A stretch of 64,000 nucleotides of DNA from NCBI RefSeq assembly GCF_903970965.1, contig NZ_CAJCKW010000009.1:124001-188000 (forward strand), in the 5' to 3' direction. This DNA is from Aureimonas sp. ME7 (lineage in GTDB: Bacteria > Pseudomonadota > Alphaproteobacteria > Rhizobiales > Rhizobiaceae). Below, piece by piece: positions 34,885 to 44,707 of the stretch (the stretch's first letter is position 1; each line of letters starts with the position of its first letter). The notes beneath the pieces were generated by a model that was not told the origin of the DNA, ran no database searches, and saw only the letters and a list, made by a program, of their open reading frames with translations. The position numbers and the translations under genes are program-made.

Positions 34885-35043
34885 TCAGATTAGGACGGTC
34901 ACCCACACCACGACGAGAAATGTGAAGAAAACGGCGAAGGCGATCGCCGGCCGATAGCTCCAGCCGCGGGACCAGGGCCAGATCGGAACGAGAGCGACGA
35001 GCATCACGAAGGCGAAGAGGGCGAGGGCGGCAGCGGGCGACAT
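34885..35043 (-). CDS. Small membrane protein, diverged relative of DUF3309
   Basis: 52 residues, same length and plan as the neighbouring DUF3309 protein: two hydrophobic helices around [19 protein letters not shown] lies 6 bases before ATG 35043. The shared PWSRxW-like turn suggests duplication and divergence, though it may escape the family model. Confidence 0.65.
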   Translation of the reverse strand: MSPAAALALFAFVMLVALVPIWPWSRGWSYRPAIAFAVFFTFLVVVWVTVLI

Positions 35044-35248
35044 CGGGTCTCCTGAGGACGATGGGTCGCCGGAGGGTTTGCGAGGCTTCGGGCAGGAGAT
35101 CAAGGCCTGCCCGCCGTCACCCTCGCGACATGATGATGCTCTTTTCTTGGACGCTGCGAACGGCGATATAGGCAGCGACGGTTTCAGGCGGCTTCGGCAC
35201 CAACGGGTGCGGGGCGGCCGGAACGCGCTTTTGACGAGACGGATAGCG

Positions 35249-36517
35249 ATGACGTTGCAGGCCCCGATCGAACCGGTACTGGCTGATCCCCTTCCGCGCC
35301 GGCCGACCGTGTCGGTGAATGTCGGCGGGGTGGCGGTCGGCGGGCCAGCGCCGGTCGTCGTCCAGTCGATGACCAACACCGACACGGCGGATGTCGATGC
35401 CACCGTGGCGCAGGTCGCACAGCTCGCCAAGGCCGGGTCCGAGATCGTGCGCATCACGGTGGATCGCAACGAATCGGCCGCCGCCGTGCCGCGGATTCGC
35501 GAGCGGCTCCTGCGGCTGGGAGTGGATGTGCCGCTCGTCGGCGACTTCCACTATATCGGCCACAAGCTTCTGGCCGACTATCCCGACTGCGCGGCCGCAC
35601 TCGCCAAGTATCGCATCAACCCCGGCAATGTCGGCTTCAAGGACAAGAAGGACCGGCAGTTCGTCGACATCATCGAGATGGCGATCCGCCACGACAAGCC
35701 GGTGCGCATCGGGGTCAACTGGGGCTCGCTCGACCAGGAACTCCTGACCCGGCTGATGGACGAGAATTCGGCGCTCGCCCAGCCGCTTCCCGCCCGGGCC
35801 GTGATGCGCGAATCGATCATCCAGTCGGCGCTCCATTCGGCAGCGCTGGCCGAGGAAACCGGCCTGCCGCGCGAGAAGATCATCCTGTCGGCCAAGGTTT
35901 CCAACGTGCAGGACCTGATCGCGGTCTACCGCGACCTGTCGCGCCGCACGCCCCATGCGCTGCATCTTGGGCTGACGGAAGCGGGCATGGGCTCCAAGGG
36001 CATCGTCGCCTCGTCGGCGGCGCTCGGCATTCTCCTGCAGGAGGGTATCGGCGACACGATCCGCGTGTCTCTGACGCCCGAGCCCGGCGGTGATCGCACC
36101 AAGGAGGTGCAGGTCGCGCAGGAAATTCTGCAGACCATGGGCTTTCGCCAGTTCATCCCGATCGTCGCGGCGTGTCCCGGCTGCGGGCGTACGACCTCGA
36201 CGCTGTTTCAGGAACTCGCCGAGACGATCCAGAACGACATCCGCACCAACATGCCGGTGTGGCGCGAGAAGTATCCGGGCGTCGAGGCGCTGTCGGTGGC
36301 GGTGATGGGCTGCATCGTCAACGGGCCGGGCGAATCCAAGCATGCCGATATCGGCATCTCGCTGCCCGGAACCGCCGAAGTGCCGTCCGCCCCCGTCTAT
36401 CTCGACGGGCAGAAGGTCGCGACGCTGCGTGGGGCCCGCATCGCCGAGGAGTTCCACGAGATGGTCCTCGCCTATATCGACCGCCGCTTCGGGCGGCCCG
36501 CCGCCGCCGCCGAATGA
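35249..36517 (+). CDS. ispG: (E)-4-hydroxy-3-methylbut-2-enyl-diphosphate synthase IspG
   Basis: MEP-pathway iron-sulfur enzyme that converts MEcPP to HMBPP for isoprenoid synthesis. 422 residues. [17 protein letters not shown] at the N-terminus and INPGNVG in the TIM barrel are signatures. [4Fe-4S] ligands lie in CPGCGRT and [13 protein letters not shown] 35249 is chosen because the family N-terminal sequence begins soon after. A lytic transglycosylase overlaps its stop by 4 bases. Confidence 0.94.
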   Translation: MTLQAPIEPVLADPLPRRPTVSVNVGGVAVGGPAPVVVQSMTNTDTADVDATVAQVAQLAKAGSEIVRITVDRNESAAAVPRIRERLLRLGVDVPLVGDFHYIGHKLLADYPDCAAALAKYRINPGNVGFKDKKDRQFVDIIEMAIRHDKPVRIGVNWGSLDQELLTRLMDENSALAQPLPARAVMRESIIQSALHSAALAEETGLPREKIILSAKVSNVQDLIAVYRDLSRRTPHALHLGLTEAGMGSKGIVASSAALGILLQEGIGDTIRVSLTPEPGGDRTKEVQVAQEILQTMGFRQFIPIVAACPGCGRTTSTLFQELAETIQNDIRTNMPVWREKYPGVEALSVAVMGCIVNGPGESKHADIGISLPGTAEVPSAPVYLDGQKVATLRGARIAEEFHEMVLAYIDRRFGRPAAAAE

Positions 36518-37371
36518 GGCGAGGAGGGCGTCTGGCTCTGACCGTAGCCGTGCTTCTGGCCGGCCTTGCGGGGGGACAGGCGCGTGCGCAGGAGAAGGCG
36601 GAAGACCCGCGCGTCGGGCAGATCTGCGACCTGATCGCGGAGAATGCTGGGGCCGTCGGCATGGCGCCGGACTTTTTCGCGCGTCTGATCTGGAAGGAGT
36701 CGCGCTTCGACGAAAGCGCCCGCTCGCCGGTCGGCGCGCAAGGCATCGCCCAGTTCATGCCCTATACCGCGAGGGAACGCGGGCTCGGCAACCCCTACGA
36801 CAAGGCCGAGGCGCTGAAGCATTCGGCGCTCTACCTTCGGGACCTGCGGGCCGAGCTCGGCTCCTGGGGCTTGGCGGCGGCCGCCTACAACGGCGGCATC
36901 AACCGGGTGAAGCGCTGGATGAAGGCGGGCGGGCGCTTGCCTTACGAGACGGAGGACTACGTCCTTTCGATCACGGCGCAGCCCGCCGCCTGGTTCCGCG
37001 ACGAGGAGCGCGAAGCGGAGGTGCGTCCGCTGGTGAAGGATCTCGATTTTGCCGCCGCCTGCCGCCGCCTGCCGATCCTGCCGACGCGCGCGGTCTTTGC
37101 CGTCGCCGAAAGCGCGCCGATGCGCCCCTGGGGCGCGCAGATCGCGGGTCATCCGAACGAGGCGATCGCGGTTCGCATCTTCCACAAGTTGCAGGACCAG
37201 TATCCTGGCGTTCTAGGCGGCGTCGAGCCGATCGTCATGCGCGCGCGCCCGATCTCCGGGCCGCGCCGCATCACCGCCATCCGCATCGGCGCCGATTCGC
37301 GGGGCGAGGCCAACACGTTCTGCACGCGCTACCGCGCGGCGGGCGGCGCGTGCGTCGTGATGCGCAATTAG
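36514..37371 (+). CDS. Secreted lytic transglycosylase
   Basis: 285 residues. A signal peptide of about 26 residues ends near ARAQ. The SLT catalytic domain (~35-150) has the catalytic Glu in [13 protein letters not shown], then [13 protein letters not shown] and [10 protein letters not shown]. The C-terminal ~120 residues look like a divergent cell-wall-binding or SPOR-like region with two Cys near the end ([14 protein letters not shown]). The start overlaps the ispG stop (ATGA). Confidence 0.87.
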   Translation: MRRGGRLALTVAVLLAGLAGGQARAQEKAEDPRVGQICDLIAENAGAVGMAPDFFARLIWKESRFDESARSPVGAQGIAQFMPYTARERGLGNPYDKAEALKHSALYLRDLRAELGSWGLAAAAYNGGINRVKRWMKAGGRLPYETEDYVLSITAQPAAWFRDEEREAEVRPLVKDLDFAAACRRLPILPTRAVFAVAESAPMRPWGAQIAGHPNEAIAVRIFHKLQDQYPGVLGGVEPIVMRARPISGPRRITAIRIGADSRGEANTFCTRYRAAGGACVVMRN

Positions 37372-37382
37372 CCGGGGCGACG

Positions 37383-37841
37383 ATGGCCGACGTTCTTTTG
37401 CGCCCTTTTCGGCAAAGCGATGCGGATGCGATCATCGACATCTGGCACCGGGGCGCCAGCCTGCCGGGCGTTGGTCCCGAAGCGCTTCCCTCGATCGCCG
37501 AGTTTCGAGACGAGCTGATACCGGCGCTCGTGTCGGCTTGCAGGATCGTCGTGGCCGAAGGCGCGGACATGGTTCTCGGATTCGTCGCGCTGAAACCCGA
37601 CGAAAGGGTGCTGGATCAGCTTTTCGTGCGGCCGGATGCGGTGGGAACGGGCATCGGGCGGCAGTTGATCGACGAGGCGAAGCGCCGGATGCCGGACGGC
37701 TTCACCCTGTTCACCCGTCCCGGCAATGTTCGCGCCCGCCGCTTCTACGAGGCGTCCGGCCTTCGTGCGCTGCGCACCGAGCGCCACCCACGCTTCGGCG
37801 ATGAGATCCTGTTCTACGGATGGACCCCGGACGAGCTCTAG
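37383..37841 (+). CDS. GNAT-family N-acetyltransferase
   Basis: 152 residues. GNAT fold with the acetyl-CoA loop LFVRPDAVGTGIGRQL and C-terminal GNVRARRFYEASGL. ATG 37383 follows GGGGCGACG. Substrate unknown. The stop overlaps the convergent azlD stop. Confidence 0.85.
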   Translation: MADVLLRPFRQSDADAIIDIWHRGASLPGVGPEALPSIAEFRDELIPALVSACRIVVAEGADMVLGFVALKPDERVLDQLFVRPDAVGTGIGRQLIDEAKRRMPDGFTLFTRPGNVRARRFYEASGLRALRTERHPRFGDEILFYGWTPDEL

Positions 37842-38134
37842 AAACCGGCGAGGCGCAGGAGCGCCGCGCTCGCTACGCCGATCGCGACCGTCGTGAGCAC
37901 GGACAGGCGCAGGGCGAGAAAGCCGCAGGCCACGATCAGGAGCCGCTCGGTCCAGTCCCCGTCCACGAAGACGGGGGTGACGATGGTGACGAGCATGGCG
38001 GGGGGTACCGCGTCGAGCGCGGCTTCGAGGCGCGGCGGGATGGTGTCGAAGCGCGACAGGACGAGGTGGCCGGCGACCCGTGTTCCGTAGGTGAGGACGG
38101 CCGCAGCCAAGGCCAGGAGCCAGATGTCGCTCAT
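37838..38134 (-). CDS. azlD: AzlD-type branched-chain amino acid transport subunit
   Basis: 98 residues, three to four hydrophobic helices, with LTYGTRVAGHLV and VPPAMLVTIVTPV typical of the AzlD family. The small partner of AzlC in a branched-chain amino acid exporter. Its start overlaps the azlC stop by 4 bases. Confidence 0.87.
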   Translation of the reverse strand: MSDIWLLALAAAVLTYGTRVAGHLVLSRFDTIPPRLEAALDAVPPAMLVTIVTPVFVDGDWTERLLIVACGFLALRLSVLTTVAIGVASAALLRLAGF

Positions 38135-38856
38135 GATGGCTCCGCCACGGTCCGGGTCTTCGGGGCGCGCAGCACGGCGACCGCGATGCCGGCAAGGCCC
38201 CCGAGCGTGACGTGCCAGGGCGAGCCGAGCGTCAGGTAGACCAGCACCGAGACGGTCGCGGACGCCAGGAAGACAGGCAGGAACCCGGCTCGCCTGCGAA
38301 AGCCGACCGTCAGTGCCAGGAAATAGATCGGCAGGAGAACGTCGAGCCCGATGGCCCGCTGATCCGAAATGATGCTTCCGAACAGAATGCCGGCCCAGGT
38401 GGCGAGGATCCAGGACCCATAGACCACGGCGCCGTAGGTGAAATAATAGCGCTTGGTGATCGGGCGGCTGGTTGCCCGGTTTTCGGCGGCCGCAAAGGTC
38501 GGGTCCACCAGGAGGTAGAAGGCGAGCGCCTTCTGGACGGTGCCGAAGCGCGTCAGCTTGCGCCCGATCGATGCCGAATACAGGACATGGCGGAAGTTGA
38601 GGGCGACGACCGCGATCAGGATCGACCACATCGGCGTGCCGAGCGCGACGAGCTGGAGGATCACGAGCTGCGAGGCGCCCGCGTAGATCGCGGCGGAAAA
38701 GCCCATCGCCTGCGCGACCGTCAGCCCGGCGTCGGTGGCGAGCGCGCCGAACACGGCGCCGAACGGCGCGATGGCGATCACCACCGGAAGCGATTCGCGC
38801 AGTGCGTCCCCGATTTCCGAACCTCTTGTCGGCACGGTGGCTTCGAGCGTTGCCAT
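38131..38856 (-). CDS. azlC: AzlC-type branched-chain amino acid permease
   Basis: 241 residues. AzlC features: ALRESLPVVIAIAPFGAVFG at the N-terminus, AIYAGASQLVILQL, and LNFRHVLYSASIGR. Large subunit of an AzlCD exporter. It starts 7 bases after the prenyl synthase stop, so the three leftward genes are likely one transcript. Confidence 0.9.
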   Translation of the reverse strand: MATLEATVPTRGSEIGDALRESLPVVIAIAPFGAVFGALATDAGLTVAQAMGFSAAIYAGASQLVILQLVALGTPMWSILIAVVALNFRHVLYSASIGRKLTRFGTVQKALAFYLLVDPTFAAAENRATSRPITKRYYFTYGAVVYGSWILATWAGILFGSIISDQRAIGLDVLLPIYFLALTVGFRRRAGFLPVFLASATVSVLVYLTLGSPWHVTLGGLAGIAVAVLRAPKTRTVAEPS

Positions 38857-38863
38857 GGCGTGA

Positions 38864-39778
38864 TCAGCGATCCCGGAAGGCGACGAAGCGCGCGGCCTCG
38901 CGCAGCGTGGCGGCCGACGCGCCGAAGGGCGCCAGCACGGCCTCGGCCTCGCCGACGAGGCGGTCGAGCTCGTTCCTGGTCCAGGCGATGCCGTTCAGGG
39001 CCGGAAGCGTCTTCTTCCCGCGGGCAGCATCCTTGCCGGCCGCTTTGCCGAGGGTCGCCGCGTCCGCCGTCTCGTCCAGAAGATCGTCCGCCAGCTGGAA
39101 GGCGAGGCCGAGGATCTCGCCGTAGCGCCGCAGCGCTCGGCGCGCCTCGGGGGCGGCGCCCGCCAGGATCGCGCCCGCTTCCGCCGCGAAGGCGATCAAG
39201 GCGCCTGTCTTCATCGCCTGCATGCGCGCGATCTCGGCGGCATCGAGCACCATGGTCTCGGCAGCCAGATCCAGCGCCTGTCCGCCCACCATGCCCGCCG
39301 CGCCCGCTTCGCGCGACAGAAGCCGGATCAGCGCGAGGCGGTTGCCCGGCTCGATCGCGCCGTCCGCTTCGGCGACGAGGCCGAAGGCGAGCGTCAGGAG
39401 CGCGTCACCCGCCAGAATCGCCGTCGCCTCGTCGAACGCCTTATGAACCGTCGGCCGTCCGCGGCGCAGGTCGTCGTCGTCCATCGCCGGCAGGTCGTCG
39501 TGGATCAGCGAATAGCAATGGATGCATTCGAGGGCGATCGCGACCGGGGCGGCCGCGGCCGGGTCGGCGCCGAACAGGCGCGCCGATTCTTCCACAAGAA
39601 ACGGGCGAAGCCGCTTGCCTCCGTCCAGCGAGCCGTGCCGCATGGCCGAAAGCAGCACGTCCGGCGCGCCAGCCACAAGGAACGAGGTTCCCGAAAGGGC
39701 TGCGGCAAGCGCGGTTTCCGTCCGGCTCGCCGCTTCGCGCAGGCGCGTCTCGAAGGGGTCGTCGCTCAACCTGTCCAT
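38864..39778 (-). CDS. Short-chain polyprenyl (farnesyl/geranylgeranyl) diphosphate synthase
   Basis: 304 residues. First aspartate-rich motif DDLPAMDDDD and second DDLLDETAD are intact, with GGKRLRPFLVEES upstream. Makes FPP or GGPP from IPP and DMAPP; product length cannot be fixed here. The two residues between the first Asp pair and the rest are the bacterial type. ATG 39778 follows a GAGCGGG site; an ATG at 39817 is also possible. Confidence 0.88.
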   Translation of the reverse strand: MDRLSDDPFETRLREAASRTETALAAALSGTSFLVAGAPDVLLSAMRHGSLDGGKRLRPFLVEESARLFGADPAAAAPVAIALECIHCYSLIHDDLPAMDDDDLRRGRPTVHKAFDEATAILAGDALLTLAFGLVAEADGAIEPGNRLALIRLLSREAGAAGMVGGQALDLAAETMVLDAAEIARMQAMKTGALIAFAAEAGAILAGAAPEARRALRRYGEILGLAFQLADDLLDETADAATLGKAAGKDAARGKKTLPALNGIAWTRNELDRLVGEAEAVLAPFGASAATLREAARFVAFRDR

Positions 39779-39945
39779 CACCCGCTCGTATTTCCCGGCC
39801 GGCGCGTCTCGCGCCAACGTGTGTGCCTATCGCACGAGGAAGGCCCGGGGGGGAAGCGCTCCCGTTGCCGGGCTTTCCCGCGCTTTGCTATGACGGAGCG
39901 GCAAGGCCTTTTTTTTCCGAACGCGCAACTGGAAGACACGACGCG

Positions 39946-40629
39946 ATGATCCGACGCATGATCTATGCCGCCGCGTTCGTGTTGGTGCTTCTGGTTGCAG
40001 TGCCGTTGGTGCTGGTGCCCGTCTATGCCATTCCTGGGGTTCGGCCGATCTCCACCCTGATGCTGGCTGAGCATTTCTCCTTCCAGCCCTTCGAGCGCGA
40101 ATGGACGCCGCTGGAGGACATTTCACCGGTTCTGGTGCGTTCGGTGATGATGTCCGAGGACGGGCAGTACTGCTTCCATGGGGGCGTGGACTGGAACGCC
40201 ATGCGCACCGTCGTGGATCAGGCGATCGGCGACGGCGAGCCGAGCCGGGGCGCATCGACGATCCCCATGCAGACGGTGAAGAACCTGTTCCTGTGGAACG
40301 GCCGGTCCTACCTCAGAAAGGGGCTGGAACTGCCGATCGCGCTTTATGCCGATCTCGTGTGGTCGAAGAGCCGGACGATGGAAATCTATCTCAACGTCGC
40401 CGAATGGGGAAACGGCATCTACGGGATCGGTGCGGCCTCGCGCTACTACTTCAACCGGCCGGCCTCGCAACTGACGGCGCGCCAGGCGGCGCTTCTGGCC
40501 GTCGCGCTTCCTTCGCCGCTGACGCGCGATCCGACCAACCCGTCCGCCGGGCTTCGTCGGCTGGCGGGAACGGTGGAAGCGCGCGCCCGAGCCTCGGGCG
40601 GCTATGTCGGGTGCATCGACGGCGTTTGA
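39946..40629 (+). CDS. mtgA: Monofunctional peptidoglycan glycosyltransferase MtgA
   Basis: 227 residues. One N-terminal membrane helix (AAAFVLVLLVAVPLVL) precedes the GT51 domain: VMMSEDGQYCFHGGVDW (catalytic Glu in SED), GASTIPMQTVKNLFLW, and ELPIALYADLVWSKSRTMEIYLN. Polymerises lipid II without a transpeptidase domain. Divergent from the prenyl synthase gene, which lies 167 bases away. Confidence 0.92.
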   Translation: MIRRMIYAAAFVLVLLVAVPLVLVPVYAIPGVRPISTLMLAEHFSFQPFEREWTPLEDISPVLVRSVMMSEDGQYCFHGGVDWNAMRTVVDQAIGDGEPSRGASTIPMQTVKNLFLWNGRSYLRKGLELPIALYADLVWSKSRTMEIYLNVAEWGNGIYGIGAASRYYFNRPASQLTARQAALLAVALPSPLTRDPTNPSAGLRRLAGTVEARARASGGYVGCIDGV

Positions 40630-40860
40630 CTTTCCGTGAACGGCGCCCCTTCCCAAACGGGGCATGGTTTGCTATGGCCACACCCGATTTCCCGTCGATG
40701 CGAAGGGCAGGGACGATCCTCAGATACAAGGATCGGACGCTCTTCTTCGGTTCGGGAAGGGCCGGATGCTTCCCCGCCGGGGCCGGCTCGTCAGATTTGA
40801 GACCTGCAACGGCACGGCTCCCTCATGGGCCGCTCGCCGTCGACCTGAACGGAGAGACCG

Positions 40861-41046
40861 ATGGCCGTCCCTAAGCGAAAGACTTCCCCCTCCAAGCGCG
40901 GCATGCGCCGCTCGGCCGACGCGCTGGCCGCGCCGACCTATATCGAGGACAAGAACTCGGGCGAACTGCGCCGTCCGCACCACATCGACCTGAAGACGGG
41001 CATGTATCGCGGCAAGCAGATCCTCACCGTCAAGGAAAACGCCTGA
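40861..41046 (+). CDS. rpmF: 50S ribosomal protein L32
   Basis: 61 residues, begins [17 protein letters not shown] and contains the conserved [12 protein letters not shown]. This is the zinc-free form without the CxxC pairs. A GGAGAGACCG site precedes ATG 40861. Confidence 0.96.
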   Translation: MAVPKRKTSPSKRGMRRSADALAAPTYIEDKNSGELRRPHHIDLKTGMYRGKQILTVKENA

Positions 41047-41095
41047 ATCCTTGCCTCGAACGGCGCTCCATCCGGGGCACCGTTCGAACCCTATG

Positions 41096-41129
41096 AAAAG
41101 GGCCGTGCGCACCTGGCGCCGGCCCTTTT
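41096..41129. terminator. Bidirectional terminator between rpmF and phaR
   Basis: AAAAGGGCCG pairs with CGGCCCTTTT; inner GCGC/GCGC extends the stem around a bulged T and a 5-base loop. T-runs on both strands serve the convergent rpmF and phaR genes. Confidence 0.8.
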
Positions 41130-41148
41130 TCGTTGGGGGCCATGTTTC

Positions 41149-41733
41149 TCAGGGCTTCTTGGCGTCCAAGGCCTCCAGCCGCTTCTGCATCTCCGCGAGC
41201 TGGTCGCGCATCGCGGCGAAGTCGTCCTGGCTCGGGCCGGCCGAGGCGGGCGAGGGCGCCTTCGAGGCCGCCGCATCGCTCCCCCCGAGCGCGCCCGCCA
41301 TGAACGGGTTGAACACGGCCATCGCCTCGCGGAACATCTCCGTGTTGCGGCGCACCTGCGTTTCCATCATCTGTAGCGGATTGGCGGATGAGCCGCGAAA
41401 CGTCTCCTGCTCCTTGGAGAAGGCGGTCATGGACTGCTCGAGATAGGCGGGGATGACCATCTGCATCTGGTCGCCGTAGAAGCGGATCAGCTGGCGCAGG
41501 AAGGTGATCGGCATCAGGTTCTGGCCGCCCTTGTTTTCCTGCTCGAAGATGATCTGCGTCAGCACCGAATGGGTGATGTCCTCGCCCGTCTTGGCGTCCT
41601 GGACCACGAATTCCTCGTTGCCCTTCACCATGGCGGCGAGGTTCTCGAGCGTCACGTACATGGAGGTGCCGGTGTTGTAGAGGCGCCGGTTGGCGTATTT
41701 CTTGATCACCGTCGGTTCGTTGCTGCGCGCCAT
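41149..41733 (-). CDS. phaR: Polyhydroxyalkanoate synthesis repressor PhaR
   Basis: 194 residues. The N-terminal DNA-binding domain (TVIKKYANRRLYNTGTSMYV) and PHB accumulation regulatory domain (~10-130) are followed by an Ala/Pro-rich linker and a short C-terminal helix. It senses PHB and represses phasin and other PHA genes. ATG 41733 follows GGGAGAGAA. Divergent from phaA. The frame is open far upstream, but that part is antisense to phaA. Confidence 0.92.
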   Translation of the reverse strand: MARSNEPTVIKKYANRRLYNTGTSMYVTLENLAAMVKGNEEFVVQDAKTGEDITHSVLTQIIFEQENKGGQNLMPITFLRQLIRFYGDQMQMVIPAYLEQSMTAFSKEQETFRGSSANPLQMMETQVRRNTEMFREAMAVFNPFMAGALGGSDAAASKAPSPASAGPSQDDFAAMRDQLAEMQKRLEALDAKKP

Positions 41734-42012
41734 CCGCTTCTCTCCCATTCCCATGACCGGCAGCGTTTCCTCGCCGCTCTGCTGCCATTGCGAAGAGATA
41801 GGCACAATTCGGCCGCGTTTCCAAACCCTTCGGCTCATTTCGGCCGGTTTGTGACTATGTGTTTGCTCCGAAAGGGGCGGTGAGCCGAAAAACATGCTGC
41901 ATCGCGTCCTGGTTTGGGAAATGCGCGGCGTTTGACACCTGTCGAGCACGTCTGCGAAATAACGCGACGGGTGCGATGGGGCGCCGCGCCGTCGGGAGGA
42001 AAGGTGCTGTCC
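41734..42012. promoter_or_regulatory. Divergent phaR/phaA intergenic region
   Basis: 279 bases hold both promoters. PhaR-type regulators bind TGC-rich repeats, and the region has several TGC triplets (for example near 41785-41795 and 41895-41902). I could not define a convincing palindrome. Confidence 0.4.
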
Positions 42013-43200
42013 ATGCGGTCTTCGGAACAATCCATCGTCATCGTGGGAGCGGCGCGCACGCCGGTCGGCTCCTTCAACGGTGCCTTTGCCAGCGTGCCGG
42101 CGCACGACCTGGGTGCTAGCGCGATCCAGGCCGCGCTCGCCCGAGCCGGCATCGAGGCTGGCGAGGTGGACGAGGTGATTCTCGGCCAGGTGCTGACGGC
42201 GGGCGAGGGACAGAACCCGGCGCGGCAGGCTGCCATGAAGGCCGGCGTCCCCAAGGAGGCGACGGCCTGGAACCTCAACCAGCTCTGCGGCTCGGGGCTG
42301 CGCGCCGTGGCGCTCGGGATGCAGCAGATCGCGGGCGGCGACGCGCGCATCGTCGTGGCGGGCGGGCAGGAATCCATGTCCATGGCCCCGCATGCCGCGC
42401 ACCTGCGCGCGGGCACCAAGATGGGCGACCTTAAGATGGTCGACACCATGCTGAAGGATGGGCTGATCGACGCCTTCCAGGGCTATCACATGGGCAACAC
42501 GGCCGAGAACGTCGCGCGCCAGTGGCAGATCACGCGCGACGAGCAGGACGCCTTCGCCGTCCGTTCCCAGAACAAGGCCGAGGACGCGCAGAAGGCCGGC
42601 CGCTTCCGCGACGAGATCGCGCCCTTCACCGTCTCGAGCCGCAAGGGCGACGTGGTGGTGTCGGACGACGAGTACATCAAGGCCGGAACCACGCTCGACA
42701 AGATTGCCAAGCTGAGGCCGGCCTTCGACAAGGACGGAACGGTGACGGCCGGCAACGCCTCCGGAATCAACGACGGGGCGGCGGCGGCCGTTCTCATGAG
42801 CGAGGCGGAAGCCGAGCGGCGCGGGCTTGCGCCTTTGGCGCGCATCGTGTCCTGGGCGAGCGTCGGCGTCGATCCGGCGGTGATGGGCTCGGGCCCGATC
42901 CCCGCCACGCGCCGCGCTTTGGAAAAGGCCGGCTGGCGGATCGAGGACCTCGATCTCGTGGAGGCCAACGAGGCTTTTGCGGCGCAGGCCTGCGCCGTCA
43001 ACAAGGACCTCGGCTGGAACCCGGACATCGTCAACGTCAACGGCGGGGCGATCGCCATCGGCCATCCGATCGGCGCGAGCGGAGCGCGCGTTCTCAACAC
43101 GCTCCTGTTCGAGATGGCGCGGCGCGACGCGAAGAAGGGACTGGCCACCCTTTGCATCGGCGGCGGCATGGGTGTCGCCATGTGCTTCGAGCGCCCCTAA
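42013..43200 (+). CDS. phaA: Acetyl-CoA acetyltransferase (beta-ketothiolase) PhaA
   Basis: Condenses two acetyl-CoA to acetoacetyl-CoA, the first step of PHB synthesis. 395 residues. Catalytic Cys in NQLCGSGLR, His in [10 protein letters not shown] and the second Cys in [14 protein letters not shown] 42013 lies 13 bases from GGAGG; a GTG at 42004, 4 bases from it, is a possible alternative start. phaB follows after a terminator-like hairpin. Confidence 0.94.
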   Translation: MRSSEQSIVIVGAARTPVGSFNGAFASVPAHDLGASAIQAALARAGIEAGEVDEVILGQVLTAGEGQNPARQAAMKAGVPKEATAWNLNQLCGSGLRAVALGMQQIAGGDARIVVAGGQESMSMAPHAAHLRAGTKMGDLKMVDTMLKDGLIDAFQGYHMGNTAENVARQWQITRDEQDAFAVRSQNKAEDAQKAGRFRDEIAPFTVSSRKGDVVVSDDEYIKAGTTLDKIAKLRPAFDKDGTVTAGNASGINDGAAAAVLMSEAEAERRGLAPLARIVSWASVGVDPAVMGSGPIPATRRALEKAGWRIEDLDLVEANEAFAAQACAVNKDLGWNPDIVNVNGGAIAIGHPIGASGARVLNTLLFEMARRDAKKGLATLCIGGGMGVAMCFERP

Positions 43201-43211
43201 GGGCCGATATC

Positions 43212-43234
43212 GGCCGGTCGCGGGTCGACCGGCC
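43212..43234 (+). terminator. Terminator after phaA
   Basis: A 9-bp stem GGCCGGTCG/CGACCGGCC with a 5-base loop, followed by AACGCTTTTT. A second, longer imperfect hairpin lies between about 43257 and 43312. phaB therefore probably also has its own promoter. Confidence 0.65.
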
Positions 43235-43379
43235 AACGCTTTTTCGACAATCGCATACGAAGGCGTCGACCGCTTCCGCTTCCCTCGGGTTGCGAAGCGG
43301 GAGGCGCCTTCGTGCATCCCGGGTTCGGCACATGGTCGGCCCTGGGTGGCTTCCGGACACGTCAAATGGGAGGAAGGGC

Positions 43380-44105
43380 ATGGGCAGGGTTGCGATCGTC
43401 ACGGGAGGCTCGCGCGGCATCGGCGCGGCGGTCTCGAAGGCTTTGCAGGAGGCGGGCCACTCGGTGGCCGCCAACTACGCCGGCAACGAGGAGGCCGCAA
43501 AGGCCTTCGAGGCCGAAACCGGCATTCCCGTCTTCCGATGGGACGTATCCGATTTCCGATCTTGCGGGGAGGGCATCCAGGCCGTGGAGGCGGCCCTTGG
43601 TCCGGTCGAAATCCTCGTCAACAATGCCGGCATCACGCGCGACGCGATGTTCCATAAGATGACGCCGGAGCAATGGGGCGAGGTCGTCGGTACCAACCTC
43701 ACCGGTCTCTTCAACATGACACGGCAGGTGTGGGAGGGCATGCGCGCGCGCCGCTTCGGGCGCGTCGTCAACATCTCCTCCATCAACGGGCAGAAGGGGC
43801 AGGCGGGCCAAGCCAACTATTCCGCCGCCAAGGCCGGCGATATCGGCTTTACCAAGGCGCTGGCGCAGGAGGGCGCGCGGGTCGGCATCACCGTCAACGC
43901 CGTCTGCCCCGGCTATATCGGTACCGAGATGGTGCGCGCGATCGACGAGAAGGTACTGGCCGAGCGCATCCTGCCACAGATTCCGGTCGGCCGTCTCGGC
44001 GAGCCGGAAGAGGTGGCGCGGTGCGTCCTGTTCCTGGTGTCGGAAGAGGCGGGCTTCGTCACCGGATCGACGATGACCGTCAACGGAGGACAGTACTTCC
44101 ACTGA
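43380..44105 (+). CDS. phaB: Acetoacetyl-CoA reductase PhaB
   Basis: Short-chain dehydrogenase that reduces acetoacetyl-CoA to (R)-3-hydroxybutyryl-CoA. 241 residues. TGGSRGIGAA cofactor motif, NNAGITRDAMFHKM (PhaB signature), YSAAK catalytic pair and CPGYIGTEMV. GGGAGGAAGGGC precedes ATG 43380. No PHA synthase (phaC) is in the window. Confidence 0.94.
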   Translation: MGRVAIVTGGSRGIGAAVSKALQEAGHSVAANYAGNEEAAKAFEAETGIPVFRWDVSDFRSCGEGIQAVEAALGPVEILVNNAGITRDAMFHKMTPEQWGEVVGTNLTGLFNMTRQVWEGMRARRFGRVVNISSINGQKGQAGQANYSAAKAGDIGFTKALAQEGARVGITVNAVCPGYIGTEMVRAIDEKVLAERILPQIPVGRLGEPEEVARCVLFLVSEEAGFVTGSTMTVNGGQYFH

Positions 44106-44229
44106 CCGAGTGATGGTGAGGAAGGGAGGTTGCAAGGAACCGAACGGCACTTTCGGTGTTCTAGACCGCGATATGGGGCGCCTGATGTGTCCGAACCCGA
44201 GCGCCCAGGTTCATCGTGGAGGATTCGTC

Positions 44230-44565
44230 ATGATCCGCAAGCAACTGACCATCGCCATTCTGGCCGCTGCTTCCATCGCCTCGGCCGCCCCCGCCTTCGC
44301 GCAAGGCATCGAGATCGGGCGTGACGGCGTTCGTCTCGTCGATCCCAACAGTAACCGCGACGGCCCGCGTCGCGACGATCGGCGTCCGGGACGCGAGATC
44401 GGCGAGCGGGACGCCGTTCGCATCGCACGCGCCGAAGGGGTGCGCGAGGTGGACGACGTTCGCCGCACGCGCAACGCCTACCGGGTGATCGGCGTCGATC
44501 GCCGAGGCGACGACATCCAGGTGGACGTGGATCGCCGCAGCGGGGATGTCCTGGGCGTTCGCTAA
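44230..44565 (+). CDS. Secreted PepSY-like protein, copy 1
   Basis: 111 residues. A signal peptide ends at APAFAQ. The mature protein has a charged, Arg/Asp-rich linker and then a PepSY-like module (ERDAVRIARAEGVREVDDV ... DIQVDVDRRSGDVLGVR). Probably periplasmic; function unknown, with possible protease-inhibitor or regulatory roles by family analogy. A related gene follows at 44708. TGGAGGATTC precedes ATG 44230. Confidence 0.75.
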   Translation: MIRKQLTIAILAAASIASAAPAFAQGIEIGRDGVRLVDPNSNRDGPRRDDRRPGREIGERDAVRIARAEGVREVDDVRRTRNAYRVIGVDRRGDDIQVDVDRRSGDVLGVR

Positions 44566-44590
44566 GCGTTCCGGAGCGCAACGGTTTCGA

Positions 44591-44620
44591 AGGCGGGTCG
44601 CTCGGTGGCCCGCCTTTTTT
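44591..44620 (+). terminator. Intrinsic terminator between the two PepSY-like genes
   Basis: A 7-bp stem AGGCGGG/CCCGCCT with an 11-base loop runs directly into six T residues. The second PepSY gene must have its own promoter. Confidence 0.8.
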
Positions 44621-44707
44621 GTAGGCCGAACGACTTCGTCCGCCTTGAATCGGACACGAGCACCGGCACATTCCTCGTCTCGTGGGACGATGTTTTTCGA
44701 GATCGAA

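Noticed and set aside
36342-37382. Open extension upstream of the GNAT gene
   Set aside because: Runs out of frame through ispG and the lytic transglycosylase; translation is Arg/Pro-rich noise.
38212-39945. Long open extension upstream of mtgA
   Set aside because: Antisense to azlC and the prenyl synthase; low-complexity Arg-rich translation with no domain.
41734-42012. A defined PhaR operator
   Set aside because: TGC triplets are present but no convincing symmetrical or repeated site could be fixed.
41734-43365. Open extension upstream of phaR
   Set aside because: Antisense to phaA and phaB start; PhaR begins at 41733 with a clear ribosome site.
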